Shown in pieces: positions 1 to 8,690 of a DNA stretch of 64,000 bases. Made by a program: the position numbers and the translations under genes. The DNA is from Cyanobium gracile_A (GTDB lineage Bacteria; Cyanobacteriota; Cyanobacteriia; PCC-6307; Cyanobiaceae): the NCBI RefSeq assembly GCF_034931305.1, contig NZ_JAYGHY010000002.1, positions 1-64,000 on the forward strand. Direction: 5' to 3'. The notes under the pieces are model-generated. The model had not been told where the DNA came from and did not search any database. It worked only from the letters and a program-made list of their open reading frames with translations. Each line of letters opens with the position of its first letter. Position 1 is the stretch's first letter.

Positions 1-1
1 G

Positions 2-685
2 GCGCGGGTTGTGGCCCCGCCGCGGCCGGTGGCCGCTGGCTGGCAGCTGCAGCTGGAGTCCGGTGGCCCCCTGCTGGCGGAGCAGGTGGTGCTGGCGGCC
101 GGCGCCGGTTGCCGCTCCCTCACCCCCTCGTTGCCGGAGCGCCTCCGCGCCAGCTGGGCCGGGGTGCTGGCCATGCCGGCGCGGCCGACGCTGCCGCCGT
201 CATCCGGCAGTCCCTGGTGGCGGCATGCCATGCAGCGCCGCATCGTCCAGCCACGCCACTGGCAGCGTCCAGTCCTGGAGGGGGCGGCGCCAGGGTTGCG
301 GGAGGAACGCTGGATCGTCGATGCCGGTTGCGCCCCCTGGGGCGATGGGTTGCTGCTGGGCCAGATCAGTCTGGTGCGGCCGGGACTGGACAGTGGTGAG
401 GCGCCAGACGCGGCGACCATGGAGGGCCGTCTGCGCCAGGGGTTGGCCGGACTTGACCCGTTGCTGGCAGCCCTGCCGGGCCCCTATCGGCAGGTGCCGG
501 TGGCCTTCTGCACCGACGGGCTGCCCCTGGTGGGCCCGCTGCCGGGGGCGGCCGGCCTGTGGGTGTTCAGTGGTTTCGGAGGGGCCTTCGCCCAGGTGCC
601 GGTGCTGGCTCCCCTGCTGGCCGATGTGATCGCGGGTGTCGCCGATGGCGCTGTCCTGGCCCGATTGGGCGTTCTGGCGGGCTGA
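2..685 (+). CDS. FAD-dependent oxidoreductase, DAO/glycine-oxidase type (C-terminal part, start outside window)
   Basis: The reading frame is open from the window edge, so only the C-terminal ~225 residues are visible. The last third carries the typical D-amino-acid-oxidase-fold end: TDGLPLVGPLPG followed by WVFSGFGG, the glycine-rich strand that closes over the flavin in glycine oxidase and sarcosine oxidase relatives. An earlier VVLAAGAG segment resembles the second dinucleotide-binding strand. The family oxidises amines or amino acids with FAD and releases H2O2. The N-terminal Rossmann motif and any substrate-specific residues lie outside the window, so the substrate cannot be named. The next gene starts 20 bases downstream on the same strand. 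Confidence 0.75.
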   Translation, partial: ARVVAPPRPVAAGWQLQLESGGPLLAEQVVLAAGAGCRSLTPSLPERLRASWAGVLAMPARPTLPPSSGSPWWRHAMQRRIVQPRHWQRPVLEGAAPGLREERWIVDAGCAPWGDGLLLGQISLVRPGLDSGEAPDAATMEGRLRQGLAGLDPLLAALPGPYRQVPVAFCTDGLPLVGPLPGAAGLWVFSGFGGAFAQVPVLAPLLADVIAGVADGAVLARLGVLAG

Positions 686-705
686 CAGGTGGGCTCCCAT
701 CCAGC

Positions 706-2058
706 ATGCTGGCGGCGATGGCCACCTCCGCTCCCCCGACAGGTGCTGCGCCGCCAAGCCGGCCGGTTGGCGGCTTGCGCCGCCGTTGGCGGGGCCTCGG
801 TGATCGGGGCCAGGTGGGGGCGTGCCTGGTGGCGATGGGCGGAGCCCTTGGGTTGTGGGTGCTCTTCTGGCCCGTGCCCACGGAGGTGATGGGGCAGGGA
901 GTGCTGCTTTACCCCAACACGGCTGGTCTGCTGGATGCCCGCGCCGGCGGTCAGGTGCGGCACCTGCGGGTGACCGTGGGGCAGGAGGTGCGCAAGGGGC
1001 AGGTGCTGATGGAGCTCTACCTGCCGGTGCTCGACCGCCAGCTGCAGCAGCAGCGCGGCAACCTGGCCCAGCTGGAGCGCGACAACCGCGAGCTCGACCG
1101 CCGGGATGCCCTGCGGCTGGCCAGCGAGAAGCTCAGTGTCGACACTTCCCTCGCCAAGCTCGCCCAGGATCGCCGTCGCTACCAGGAGCTGGCCGCCACC
1201 TACGCGGAGAAGGTGCGCAACCTCCGCTGGCTGAGCCAGCGGGAGGTGGTGGCTCCCCTGGCCTCCGAGGTGGTGGCGGCCGAGCAGGGTCTGACCAGCA
1301 CCAGCGTCAGCCTCGACGCGGTGCGGATCCAGGAGAAGGATCTGCTCACCCGCTACGAGCAGGTGAAGCTCGACATCCAGACCCAGGCCCTGCAGCGGCG
1401 CTATCAGATCGACGATCTGCGCCGCCAGATCCGTGTCACTGAGGCCCGCCTGGCCTATGACGGCCAGGTGCTGGCCGACCGGGACGGCACGGTGCTGGAT
1501 CTGCAGGTGATCCAGGGCCAGACGGTGGCCACCGGTCAGCGCCTGGGGACCCTGGGCAGGCTCGCCGCCCCCGCTGCGGGTGCCCCGCTTCTGCGGGCCG
1601 TCGCCTATTTCGCTCCGGCCGATGCCCGCCGACTTCCGGTGGGTTTGCCGGTGGAGGTGGTGCCCCTCTGGGACCAGCGGGGCCGGTTCGGCGGCATCGT
1701 GGGCAAGGTGACCCAGGTGCTGGCCTTGCCGGCCACGGAGGAGGACATTTCCACCACCATCGGCAACCCCCAGCTGGCCCGTGATCTTCTCAAGCAGGGG
1801 CCGGTGATGCGAACGGAGATCGAGCTGGAGCGCGACCCCTCCAGCCGTGACGGCTACCGCTGGACCCTCTCGGGCGGCAGCGGGGTGTTCCCGGTGAGGG
1901 AGGGTCTCACGATCGCCGCCCATGCTTACGTGGAGTGGCGCACGCCGATCACGTATGTGCTCCCCGGGCTGCGGTCCCTCACGGGGGGTTATCGCAATCT
2001 GCGCATCGATCGCCTCTGGGACCGCCCCTCCCTGCGTCAGCCCGGAGGATTGCCATGA
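706..2058 (+). CDS. HlyD-family membrane fusion protein, NHLM bacteriocin-export type
   Basis: About 450 residues. A single membrane segment (ACLVAMGGALGLWVLFWPV, around residues 40-60) precedes the first lipoyl half-motif (GGQVRHLRVTVGQEVRKGQ). A long alpha-helical hairpin rich in Gln/Arg/Leu follows, then the second lipoyl half (DGTVLDLQVIQGQTVATGQ) and a beta-barrel/periplasmic part. The C-terminal pattern (NPQLARDLL, a W-containing strand, then EWRTPITYVLPG) resembles adaptors of NHLM systems, which export nitrile-hydratase-leader or Nif11-leader peptides together with peptidase-ABC transporters. The transporter would lie upstream, outside the window. ATG 706 is chosen because the 49 residues before it are low-complexity and overlap the previous gene. 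The family assignment is firm, the NHLM subtype less so. Confidence 0.75.
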   Translation: MLAAMATSAPPTGAAPPSRPVGGLRRRWRGLGDRGQVGACLVAMGGALGLWVLFWPVPTEVMGQGVLLYPNTAGLLDARAGGQVRHLRVTVGQEVRKGQVLMELYLPVLDRQLQQQRGNLAQLERDNRELDRRDALRLASEKLSVDTSLAKLAQDRRRYQELAATYAEKVRNLRWLSQREVVAPLASEVVAAEQGLTSTSVSLDAVRIQEKDLLTRYEQVKLDIQTQALQRRYQIDDLRRQIRVTEARLAYDGQVLADRDGTVLDLQVIQGQTVATGQRLGTLGRLAAPAAGAPLLRAVAYFAPADARRLPVGLPVEVVPLWDQRGRFGGIVGKVTQVLALPATEEDISTTIGNPQLARDLLKQGPVMRTEIELERDPSSRDGYRWTLSGGSGVFPVREGLTIAAHAYVEWRTPITYVLPGLRSLTGGYRNLRIDRLWDRPSLRQPGGLP

Positions 2059-2246
2059 GCGAAGAGCGCCGGTGGCAGATCCGCAATCCTTTGCTGCGGC
2101 AGGAACTTCCCTGGCTGATCAGTGAGGTGGTGCTGCTGGTGGTGCTGTGCAACTCCAATGCACCTGAGCTGTGGTTCTGGTTGGTGGTGTTGGTGGTGAT
2201 CCTGGGCTACAGGATCGAGCGCTGGTATTCTTCTCGTCCGGAATGA
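2055..2246 (+). CDS. Small membrane protein coupled to the HlyD-like adaptor
   Basis: 63 residues. The ATG overlaps the stop of the upstream HlyD-like gene in an ATGA junction, so the two are almost certainly co-translated. A charged N-terminus (MSEERRWQIRNP) is followed by two closely spaced hydrophobic stretches (LISEVVLLVVLC and LWFWLVVLVVILGY) and a basic/acidic tail, which suggests a short hairpin in the inner membrane. I do not recognise a family. Position suggests an accessory subunit of the adjacent export apparatus. Just after it the base composition drops sharply, so it marks the end of this high-GC transport unit. Confidence 0.65.
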   Translation: MSEERRWQIRNPLLRQELPWLISEVVLLVVLCNSNAPELWFWLVVLVVILGYRIERWYSSRPE

Positions 2247-2402
2247 TCCCTTGGAAGCGTTAAACCTACGGCCAAAGATGAGGTCTTTCTGATGCCTTTC
2301 TGGCAGCATGATGTCATCATGAAATTTTCTTTGATTGTTGATGTGCTGTCTCCCTTCTGGCAGAGAATCTTACCCAAGCGTGCCTGCTCTAGACACCAAC
2401 GG

Positions 2403-3395
2403 ATGACCCTGAACCTGCGACGTTGGCTTGGGATGCTGCTGCTCGGCATTGTCGGCCTGAGCCTGTCTGTCGCGATTACGAGTTGCTCTGGGGCATCGTC
2501 AATACCACTGAGAATTGGCGCCAACCTTTGGACAGGTTATGAAACGCTCTTTTTGGCGAGGGATCTCGGAGATCTGAAGGGCAAGCCGATCAAATTGATT
2601 GATTACCCGTCCAGTACTGAACAGGTCAGGGCCTACCGCAATGGTGAAATCGATGGAGCCGGCCTCTCGATTGATCAGGTCATCGCTTTGGCGGCCACGC
2701 AAGGAGATATCAGGATCATTGCCATCATGGACTTTTCCAATGGAGGCGATGTCATCCTTGCCAGGCCGGGCTTCGCGAAGCTGCAGGACCTCAAGGGAAA
2801 GCGGGTTGGCGTCGAGTCAACCGCATTGGGAGCCTTTTTCCTGGCACGGGCCCTTGACCTCAATGACATGACTCCCCAGGATGTCACAGTGGTGTCACTA
2901 GAAATGAGTGATCACCAGGCCGCCTACAAGGATGGAAGGGTTGATGCGGTGGTCACCTTTGGACCTGCGCGCACCAATTTGCTGAAGACGGGTGCCAAGC
3001 TTCTGTTTGACAGCAGCATGATCCCCGGAGAAATTGTCGACACGCTGGCTGTAAGCAGCTCCGCAATCGCTGACAATGCCGACAATCTTCAAGCGCTGGT
3101 GAATGCAAGATTCAACGCACTGGATTATTTTCAACAAAATCCTAAGTCGGCAGCGCGTCGCATGGCCAAGCGCACCCAGGTGAAGCCGGAGGAGCTGCTG
3201 GAAGCGTTCAGCCTGTTGCAACAGCCATCACTGAAGGAGAATGTGGCATTGTTGAGTCAGAGTAACTCGGCGCTGGTGGATTCCATGACAAAGCTGATCG
3301 ATGTCATGCTGAAAAACGGTCTGATTTCAACAAAGATAGATCCAGCTACTCTTCTGGATCCCCAGTTTGTCGAACGGGCACTTGCCAGAACGTAG
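2403..3395 (+). CDS. ABC-type solute-binding lipoprotein, NMT1/SsuA-like
   Basis: 330 residues from ATG 2403. The N-terminus is a lipoprotein signal: basic residues, hydrophobic core, lipobox AITSC with Cys28 as the lipid anchor. The mature part has the periplasmic binding type 2 fold of nitrate/sulfonate/thiamine-precursor binding proteins: IGANLWTGYETLFLARD, then the E-V-R-Y-NG-EID region, LKGKRVGVE at the hinge, and DGRVDAVVTFGP in lobe 2. No permease or ATPase gene is adjacent. Instead a hybrid histidine kinase starts 15 bases downstream, so this protein may act as a ligand-presenting sensor subunit rather than a transport component. The ligand is unknown. GC is clearly lower than in the flanking genes. 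ATG 2403 was chosen over the upstream ATG 2292 because it places the signal peptide correctly. Confidence 0.8.
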   Translation: MTLNLRRWLGMLLLGIVGLSLSVAITSCSGASSIPLRIGANLWTGYETLFLARDLGDLKGKPIKLIDYPSSTEQVRAYRNGEIDGAGLSIDQVIALAATQGDIRIIAIMDFSNGGDVILARPGFAKLQDLKGKRVGVESTALGAFFLARALDLNDMTPQDVTVVSLEMSDHQAAYKDGRVDAVVTFGPARTNLLKTGAKLLFDSSMIPGEIVDTLAVSSSAIADNADNLQALVNARFNALDYFQQNPKSAARRMAKRTQVKPEELLEAFSLLQQPSLKENVALLSQSNSALVDSMTKLIDVMLKNGLISTKIDPATLLDPQFVERALART

Positions 3396-3410
3396 CCCAC
3401 CGATGCAGGC

Positions 3411-5984
3411 ATGAAGAGATTCCCCCCACCCCTTCGCTTTACAGTCCCAGCCTTGATCGTCCTCAGTGGGGCCCTGCTTGGGGCGATCACGTTTTTCCAG
3501 GAACTCCAGGATGCCAATCGCAAGTCTGAGCAAAGTGCCGCCATTTATCTGAAAGCCTCAGTATCCCAGGCAGCGCGAATGATCGATTATCTTTTTCGTA
3601 ACGAGGAGGAGGGTGATCAAGTCGTTGCCTTGGTGAGCCAGCTGGGAGCCAATCAGGACTATCTGAGTGTGCTTCTGTTTAATGATAAAAACGTTGTCAT
3701 TAGTGCCAGTGACTATAGTCTTTTAGGACGTTCTGTTGAAACCACAGTTGCAGCCCCGCTGGTTCCAATCTTTTCGAGCACACGGCGGATGCTGCAGGGA
3801 ACGGTTCAGCTTTCATCCGACCGCTCCCAACTGATCGCCGTTTATCCCACCCTGCTCAAGGCTCTACCCAATGAGCTGCGCTCATCACGCGTGGGCGTCT
3901 TGTTTGTTGACTACAGTCTTGCCAAATCGAGGAGCCTCGCTTTTCAACAGGCCTTGAGAAGAGCACTTCTTTTCAATGCGCTGCTTGTCATTCTTGGCCT
4001 CTGCATCTGGATCTTTTTCCATTCTGCTGTTACCAATCGAATACGGAAACTCATCAAAGCCAGCTATGCTTTGGGCGCTGGAGAGCTCAAGGTCAGGAGT
4101 GAATTGGGAGGATCTGATGAGCTGGCTCAGATTTCTGCGGCTTTTGATCAGATGGCAGAGAAAATGGAGCAGAACGCTGCCTTCCTGCAACGTCAGGTGA
4201 AGCGAGAGTTGATCTTGCGTGAAATCACGGAGCGGATTCTGACCGTTCTGGAGCTGAAGCGTATCTTTCAGGTGGCCGTCAATGAGATGCTTCCTTATCT
4301 CAATGTGGATCGCGTCGCCGTCTATCAGTTTGATCAGGACTCCCGGTGCCGTCAGGGCGAATTTGTTGCCGAGGCTGTCCAGGCAGGTACCGCTGCCTTG
4401 CTATCCATGTCTATTGAAGAAACCTGCTTCAGCAGCACTCTCGTGGCCCGCTATCTCAAAGGGCGTCATCAGATCATTAACAATGTGGCGACAGCCGCTT
4501 TGAATCCATGCTATCGGGATCTTCTTCATCGGCTGGGAATCCAATCCAATCTTGTGGTCCCGCTGATTTGCGGCTCTCGACTCTGGGGTCTGCTTTGTGT
4601 ACACCACTGCAAAGCGCCACGAAGCTGGACAGATGAAGATATCCAAGTTGTTAGTCACTTGGCGAGGAAGCTCAGCATCGCCATTCAGCAGGCTGACTTG
4701 TTCACGAAGCTTGAAGCGGAATTGCAAGAGAAGAAGCTGGCGGAAGAAAGTCTGCGCAGAACCAATGATGAGCTGGCCTTGATCAATGAGGAATTGGCCC
4801 GCTCGACAAGGCTCAAGGATCAGTTTCTCGCCAACATGAGCCATGAACTGCGAACGCCACTCAACGGGATCCTCGGTATGGCTGAGTCCATGCAAGAGAG
4901 CATCTACGGTGAAATCTCGCCGACACAACGCAAGGCCTTGGGCGAGATCGAGAGTAGTGGCGCCCATCTCCTGGATCTGATTAACGATATTCTGGATATC
5001 ACGAAAATTGAAGCAGGCAAGCTCGAAGTCCAACTTGAGCCAGTATTCATCAGTGCCCTGTGCCAATCCTGCATCACCACCATTCATCCGATGGCGCAGG
5101 CCAAAGCGATCACCCTGTCATCGGATGTTCAGCCTGATCTGCCAGCGTGTTTGCTTGATGAGCGGCTGATTCGGCAAGTTCTCATCAACCTCCTCAGCAA
5201 TGCCGTCAAGTTCACTCCTATAGCAGGAACTGTACGGCTGCAGGCCAGGACGATCCTTGAGAGGGAGGGGGAAGCTCCGCATGGGACGCTCCACATCAGG
5301 GTGCAGGATTCGGGCATCGGCATCGATGCCAAGGACCATGATCAGATCTTCAAGCCTTTCGTGCAGGTTGAGAGTGGGTTGAGTCGCCAATTCGCAGGCA
5401 CTGGCCTTGGTCTGTCGATTGTCAAGAGGATTGTTCAGGCCCATGGAGGTAACATTGTCCTCAAATCGGCATTGGGAAAAGGTAGTTGTTTCAACATTTA
5501 CATCCCAGTTGAACTCTATGCCGAGGCAGAATCGAGAATTTCACTTCCTGAGAGGATAGAGGCCGAAGGTTCAAGTCAGGATTCCTATTCCGAAATTGAT
5601 CAGCCTCAGATCCTGTTGGCAGAAGACAGCAGGGTCAACCGGCTGATCTATTCACGCTATCTCACCGCCAAGGGATACCAAGTTAATCAGGTGGGCAATG
5701 GCCAGGAGGCGATCGACTTTCTTCGCCATCAGGTGCCGAACCTTCTGATCCTCGACATGTCCATGCCAATTGTCGATGGCTTTGAGGTCATGCGCGTCGT
5801 CCGCGCCAGTGACAAGCCAGAGCTTGCCGCGATGCCCATCATTGTGCTGACGGCTTTGGCGATGAAGGGCGACCGTGAAAAGTGCATGGAGGCCGGTGCT
5901 ACCGAATACCTGGCCAAGCCCGTGAAACTGCATCAACTTGATGTATCGGTCAGGACGATCCTTGCAGCCGCTCTCAAGTCATGA
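3411..5984 (+). CDS. Membrane hybrid sensor histidine kinase (HAMP-GAF-HisKA-HATPase-REC)
   Basis: 857 residues. TM1 lies at about residues 9-27 and TM2 at about 185-205, bracketing an extracytoplasmic sensor region. A HAMP linker (IRKLIKASYALGAGELKVR) follows, then a GAF domain at about 280-440, a coiled coil, and the dimerisation domain with the phosphorylatable His in MSHELRTPLNG (His478). The ATPase has the N box (LINLLSNAVKFTP), DSGIGID and GTGLGLSIVKRIV. The C-terminal receiver (QILLAEDSRVN, LLILDMSMP) keeps its phospho-acceptor Asp782 and the late Lys (YLAKPVK). The gene starts 15 bases after a solute-binding lipoprotein, suggesting a periplasmic co-receptor/kinase pair. No separate output regulator is adjacent on this strand. 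Confidence 0.9.
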   Translation: MKRFPPPLRFTVPALIVLSGALLGAITFFQELQDANRKSEQSAAIYLKASVSQAARMIDYLFRNEEEGDQVVALVSQLGANQDYLSVLLFNDKNVVISASDYSLLGRSVETTVAAPLVPIFSSTRRMLQGTVQLSSDRSQLIAVYPTLLKALPNELRSSRVGVLFVDYSLAKSRSLAFQQALRRALLFNALLVILGLCIWIFFHSAVTNRIRKLIKASYALGAGELKVRSELGGSDELAQISAAFDQMAEKMEQNAAFLQRQVKRELILREITERILTVLELKRIFQVAVNEMLPYLNVDRVAVYQFDQDSRCRQGEFVAEAVQAGTAALLSMSIEETCFSSTLVARYLKGRHQIINNVATAALNPCYRDLLHRLGIQSNLVVPLICGSRLWGLLCVHHCKAPRSWTDEDIQVVSHLARKLSIAIQQADLFTKLEAELQEKKLAEESLRRTNDELALINEELARSTRLKDQFLANMSHELRTPLNGILGMAESMQESIYGEISPTQRKALGEIESSGAHLLDLINDILDITKIEAGKLEVQLEPVFISALCQSCITTIHPMAQAKAITLSSDVQPDLPACLLDERLIRQVLINLLSNAVKFTPIAGTVRLQARTILEREGEAPHGTLHIRVQDSGIGIDAKDHDQIFKPFVQVESGLSRQFAGTGLGLSIVKRIVQAHGGNIVLKSALGKGSCFNIYIPVELYAEAESRISLPERIEAEGSSQDSYSEIDQPQILLAEDSRVNRLIYSRYLTAKGYQVNQVGNGQEAIDFLRHQVPNLLILDMSMPIVDGFEVMRVVRASDKPELAAMPIIVLTALAMKGDREKCMEAGATEYLAKPVKLHQLDVSVRTILAAALKS

Positions 5985-6099
5985 AGGCCATGATCTGATC
6001 ACTGGATCCCGGAGGTATGTTCTGTTGATTGACAGGATCTCAACCTGCGGCTCCCTGGGTCCTGCCTTCGTCTCCTGCCAATGTCAGGCCCGCTTTGGT

Positions 6100-7122
6100 T
6101 TACTTTCTCGCAGGAACTGTGTTGTCCATCGGAGAATAGTTGCGAAGCTGTTTGATCTCGTGCATCAAAGCATGTCCGTCGGCAAGGAGTTCGGCAATGG
6201 TTTCATGCCTCTCAGGCTGATAGGAGGTGATTCCGTAGCAGAAATCAATGGCGTACTCTTTCCCTGAAACCCTGTTCTGATTCTCCAGAGCGGCCTTGAT
6301 TCGATCGATAACCGTCTCTGACTGCTCCCGAGTCGAGTTGATCAGTAGAACCACGAACTCATCCCCGCCCAGTCTGGCAACGACGTCGGAATCACGACAA
6401 ACATGCTTGATCAGATCGGCAAATGCGATCAAGGCTTGATCTCCCTCCTGATGTCCATGGAGGTTATTGATCGTCTTGAAATGCTCGAGGTCCAGATAGA
6501 GGAGTGAGACGGGGATACCCTGGCGGGTGCAGAGTTGCAGACTCTGCTGAGCAAGGGCAAGGAAGCCGCGTCGGTTTTCGAGGTTGGTGAGCTGGTCTTT
6601 GGTGGCGAGGAGGATGGCCGCCAATTCCTGCTCCACCATGCCGGCCAGGTCTTTCAGGTTGTCGAGCTGCTCCTGATCAAGGGATCGGGGCACGCGGTCG
6701 GCGATGCAGAGGGTCCCGAGCTTGCGATGGTCAAGGATCAACGGACAGCCGGCGTAAAAGCGAATCTGGGGTTCGCCGAGAACCAGCGGATTGTCAAAAA
6801 AACGTTCATCCTCGAGGGTATCTTCAACGCTGAACACATCGGATCCGAGAATCGCATGTCCACAGAACGAAACGCTCCTGGAGGTCTCTGAGGCGTTCAG
6901 GCCCACACAGGATTTGAACCACTGCCGCTCTGCGTCCACCAGGCTGATCATCGCGATCGGCACCTTGAAGAGGCGTTGGGCCATCCGCGTGAACCGGTCA
7001 AAACGACTCTCCTGCGCGGTGTCAAGAATGCACAGTGACCGAAGCTTTGCCAGCCGGAGCTTTTCGTCCTCCGGAGTTTCGGGTGATTTCAATGGATCCC
7101 TCTTTGATTCATGGCTGGACAA
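6100..7122 (-). CDS. GAF-GGDEF diguanylate cyclase
   Basis: 340 residues. The N-terminal ~160 residues are a GAF domain of the type common in cyanobacterial signalling proteins (LRLAKLRSLCILDTAQESRFDR, ISLVDAERQWFKSCVGL, VSFCGHAIL, RFYAGCPL). The C-terminal half is a GGDEF domain with an intact active site (ARLGGDEFVVLL) and upstream metal/GTP-binding residues (LYLDLEHFKTINN). It should make cyclic di-GMP from two GTP in the cytoplasm. No EAL domain is present and no obvious RxxD inhibitory site precedes GGDEF. The gene is convergent with the hybrid kinase and shares its lower GC, so both probably arrived together; a functional link is inference. Confidence 0.9.
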   Translation of the reverse strand: MSSHESKRDPLKSPETPEDEKLRLAKLRSLCILDTAQESRFDRFTRMAQRLFKVPIAMISLVDAERQWFKSCVGLNASETSRSVSFCGHAILGSDVFSVEDTLEDERFFDNPLVLGEPQIRFYAGCPLILDHRKLGTLCIADRVPRSLDQEQLDNLKDLAGMVEQELAAILLATKDQLTNLENRRGFLALAQQSLQLCTRQGIPVSLLYLDLEHFKTINNLHGHQEGDQALIAFADLIKHVCRDSDVVARLGGDEFVVLLINSTREQSETVIDRIKAALENQNRVSGKEYAIDFCYGITSYQPERHETIAELLADGHALMHEIKQLRNYSPMDNTVPARK

Positions 7123-7286
7123 TGAGGAACGGCAGACGGTTATAGAAATCGATCAGAAGCCAGACAAGCCCAATCGATACTAGCCTAGTCCTGCTGATCC
7201 GCCGTGTCGTTCCTGTCCTGACTGAGTCTTCCGCCATGCAGCCTGTTCGGGAAAATGATGACAGCAGGGTGATGAATACAGGTTAT

Positions 7287-8690
7287 TCAGCCTGTTTTCA
7301 TCCCACCACCCTCGTTTCCTCTGTGATCCTCAAGCCAGCTTTCCAGTTGCACCTCGTTCCATGTGTCCGGCCGCACCCAGCGACCGATCGGTGCCGCCAG
7401 GGCAGCCACCAGCAGCAGCAACGGCACCAGGGCGACAGAGGCGGCGATCTGGGCCACGAACAGGGCGCAGAACAGGGGTGTGCGGCAGGCACCGCTGAAC
7501 AGGGCCGTCGCCCCGATCCACACCAGCAATTGCCGTTCCAGCGGCGGCAGATCGCCGATCAGCGGTCCGGCCAGCAGGGCCCCCAGTGACATGGCGTCAT
7601 GCATCACGCCCCCAGGGGCGCCCATGGCAATGCTCAGCACAGAGGCCAGCAGCCGCCAGGGGAGGACCCCGAGGCCCGGGCGATCGTCGCCGTAGGCCAT
7701 GCGCAGAATCAGCAACTGTCCGTCGTTGAGGCTCCAGCCACCGCTGGCGACGGCCGCCAGGCTGATCACCAGAGCGGCCAGCACAGCCCAGAGCAGGCGT
7801 CTGGGAATCGGCGACCCGCCAGGGCCGGCTGGCGCCGAGATCCACCCCCTCCAGCGGCTGGCCATCCAGGCGGTCCCGGCCGTGAACACCCCGCCAAGCC
7901 AGCCCGCGGTCAGGGTCAGGAGCAACGCCGGCACGACGAGGTGTCCGCCCCCGCCCACCAGCACGGTGATCCCGCCCTGGTGGGCGGGGGCGGCCGGGGT
8001 GGCGCCCCAGAGGCCCGTGGCGGATCCGAGCACGACCCCCAGACCCGTGATCAGAAGCGTTCCGTTGAAGAGTGCGGCCGAACGCCGTTGGCATAACTCT
8101 TCGGCGGCGTAGGTGACCCCCAGCAGCACGGAGTTGAAGGCGATGCCCAGCCCGGCGCCCGCCCCGGTCGCGAGCAGCACCGGCAGGGGCAGACGCTTCA
8201 GGGGGGCCACCCTCTCCCTAAGGGCCAGCAGCAGGCTCGCCCCCAGGGAGGCGGAGGGGGACTCCAGTCCCACGGTGAGGCTGGCCCCGTGGGTGAGCAG
8301 CAGCAGCGGCAGGCGCGCCAGCTGGCGTTTCAGACCCAGGGAGGCCAGGGCCGCGGAGCGGGCCGGTCCCTGGCGCACCCCCTCCAGTTGCAGGGCCATC
8401 ACACCGGTGAGGCCGCCCCCCCTGCCGCTCTTCAGGGGGCCGTTCGCCAGCAGGGCCAACAACACCGTGCCGGCGAACACCAGCAGCAGGCTGCCTCCGG
8501 AGATGCCTCCGGGGCCGCCCAGCGGCCAGGCCTGCTGGAGCCGGAAGCCCAGGGCCGACATCCACTGATAGGGCTGCAGCAGCAACAGCAGGGGCAGTGC
8601 GGCCAGCAGCAGGGCGATCACTTGCCCCCGGCGCAGGCTTCTCTCCTGGCAGGCGTCGGCGGCCTCGATCGCTTCGGCCGGACCTGTCAT
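7287..8690 (-). CDS. CLC-family chloride channel / H+:anion antiporter
   Basis: 467 residues with about ten hydrophobic helices. The gating-glutamate region reads THGASLTVGLESPSASLGA, equivalent to the GREGP motif, and keeps the Glu. The internal proton-glutamate region is AFNSVLLGVTYAAEELCQ with both Glu present. The first selectivity motif (GSGIP) and the GIFAP loop are altered (SGRGGGLTG and APGGVMHDAMSLGA), so anion choice may differ from the classic chloride type. ATG 8690 overlaps the stop of the upstream TolC gene in ATGA, which makes this the last gene of a five-gene operon. It could be a transporter of chloride, fluoride or another anion. Confidence 0.8.
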   Translation of the reverse strand: MTGPAEAIEAADACQERSLRRGQVIALLLAALPLLLLLQPYQWMSALGFRLQQAWPLGGPGGISGGSLLLVFAGTVLLALLANGPLKSGRGGGLTGVMALQLEGVRQGPARSAALASLGLKRQLARLPLLLLTHGASLTVGLESPSASLGASLLLALRERVAPLKRLPLPVLLATGAGAGLGIAFNSVLLGVTYAAEELCQRRSAALFNGTLLITGLGVVLGSATGLWGATPAAPAHQGGITVLVGGGGHLVVPALLLTLTAGWLGGVFTAGTAWMASRWRGWISAPAGPGGSPIPRRLLWAVLAALVISLAAVASGGWSLNDGQLLILRMAYGDDRPGLGVLPWRLLASVLSIAMGAPGGVMHDAMSLGALLAGPLIGDLPPLERQLLVWIGATALFSGACRTPLFCALFVAQIAASVALVPLLLLVAALAAPIGRWVRPDTWNEVQLESWLEDHRGNEGGGMKTG

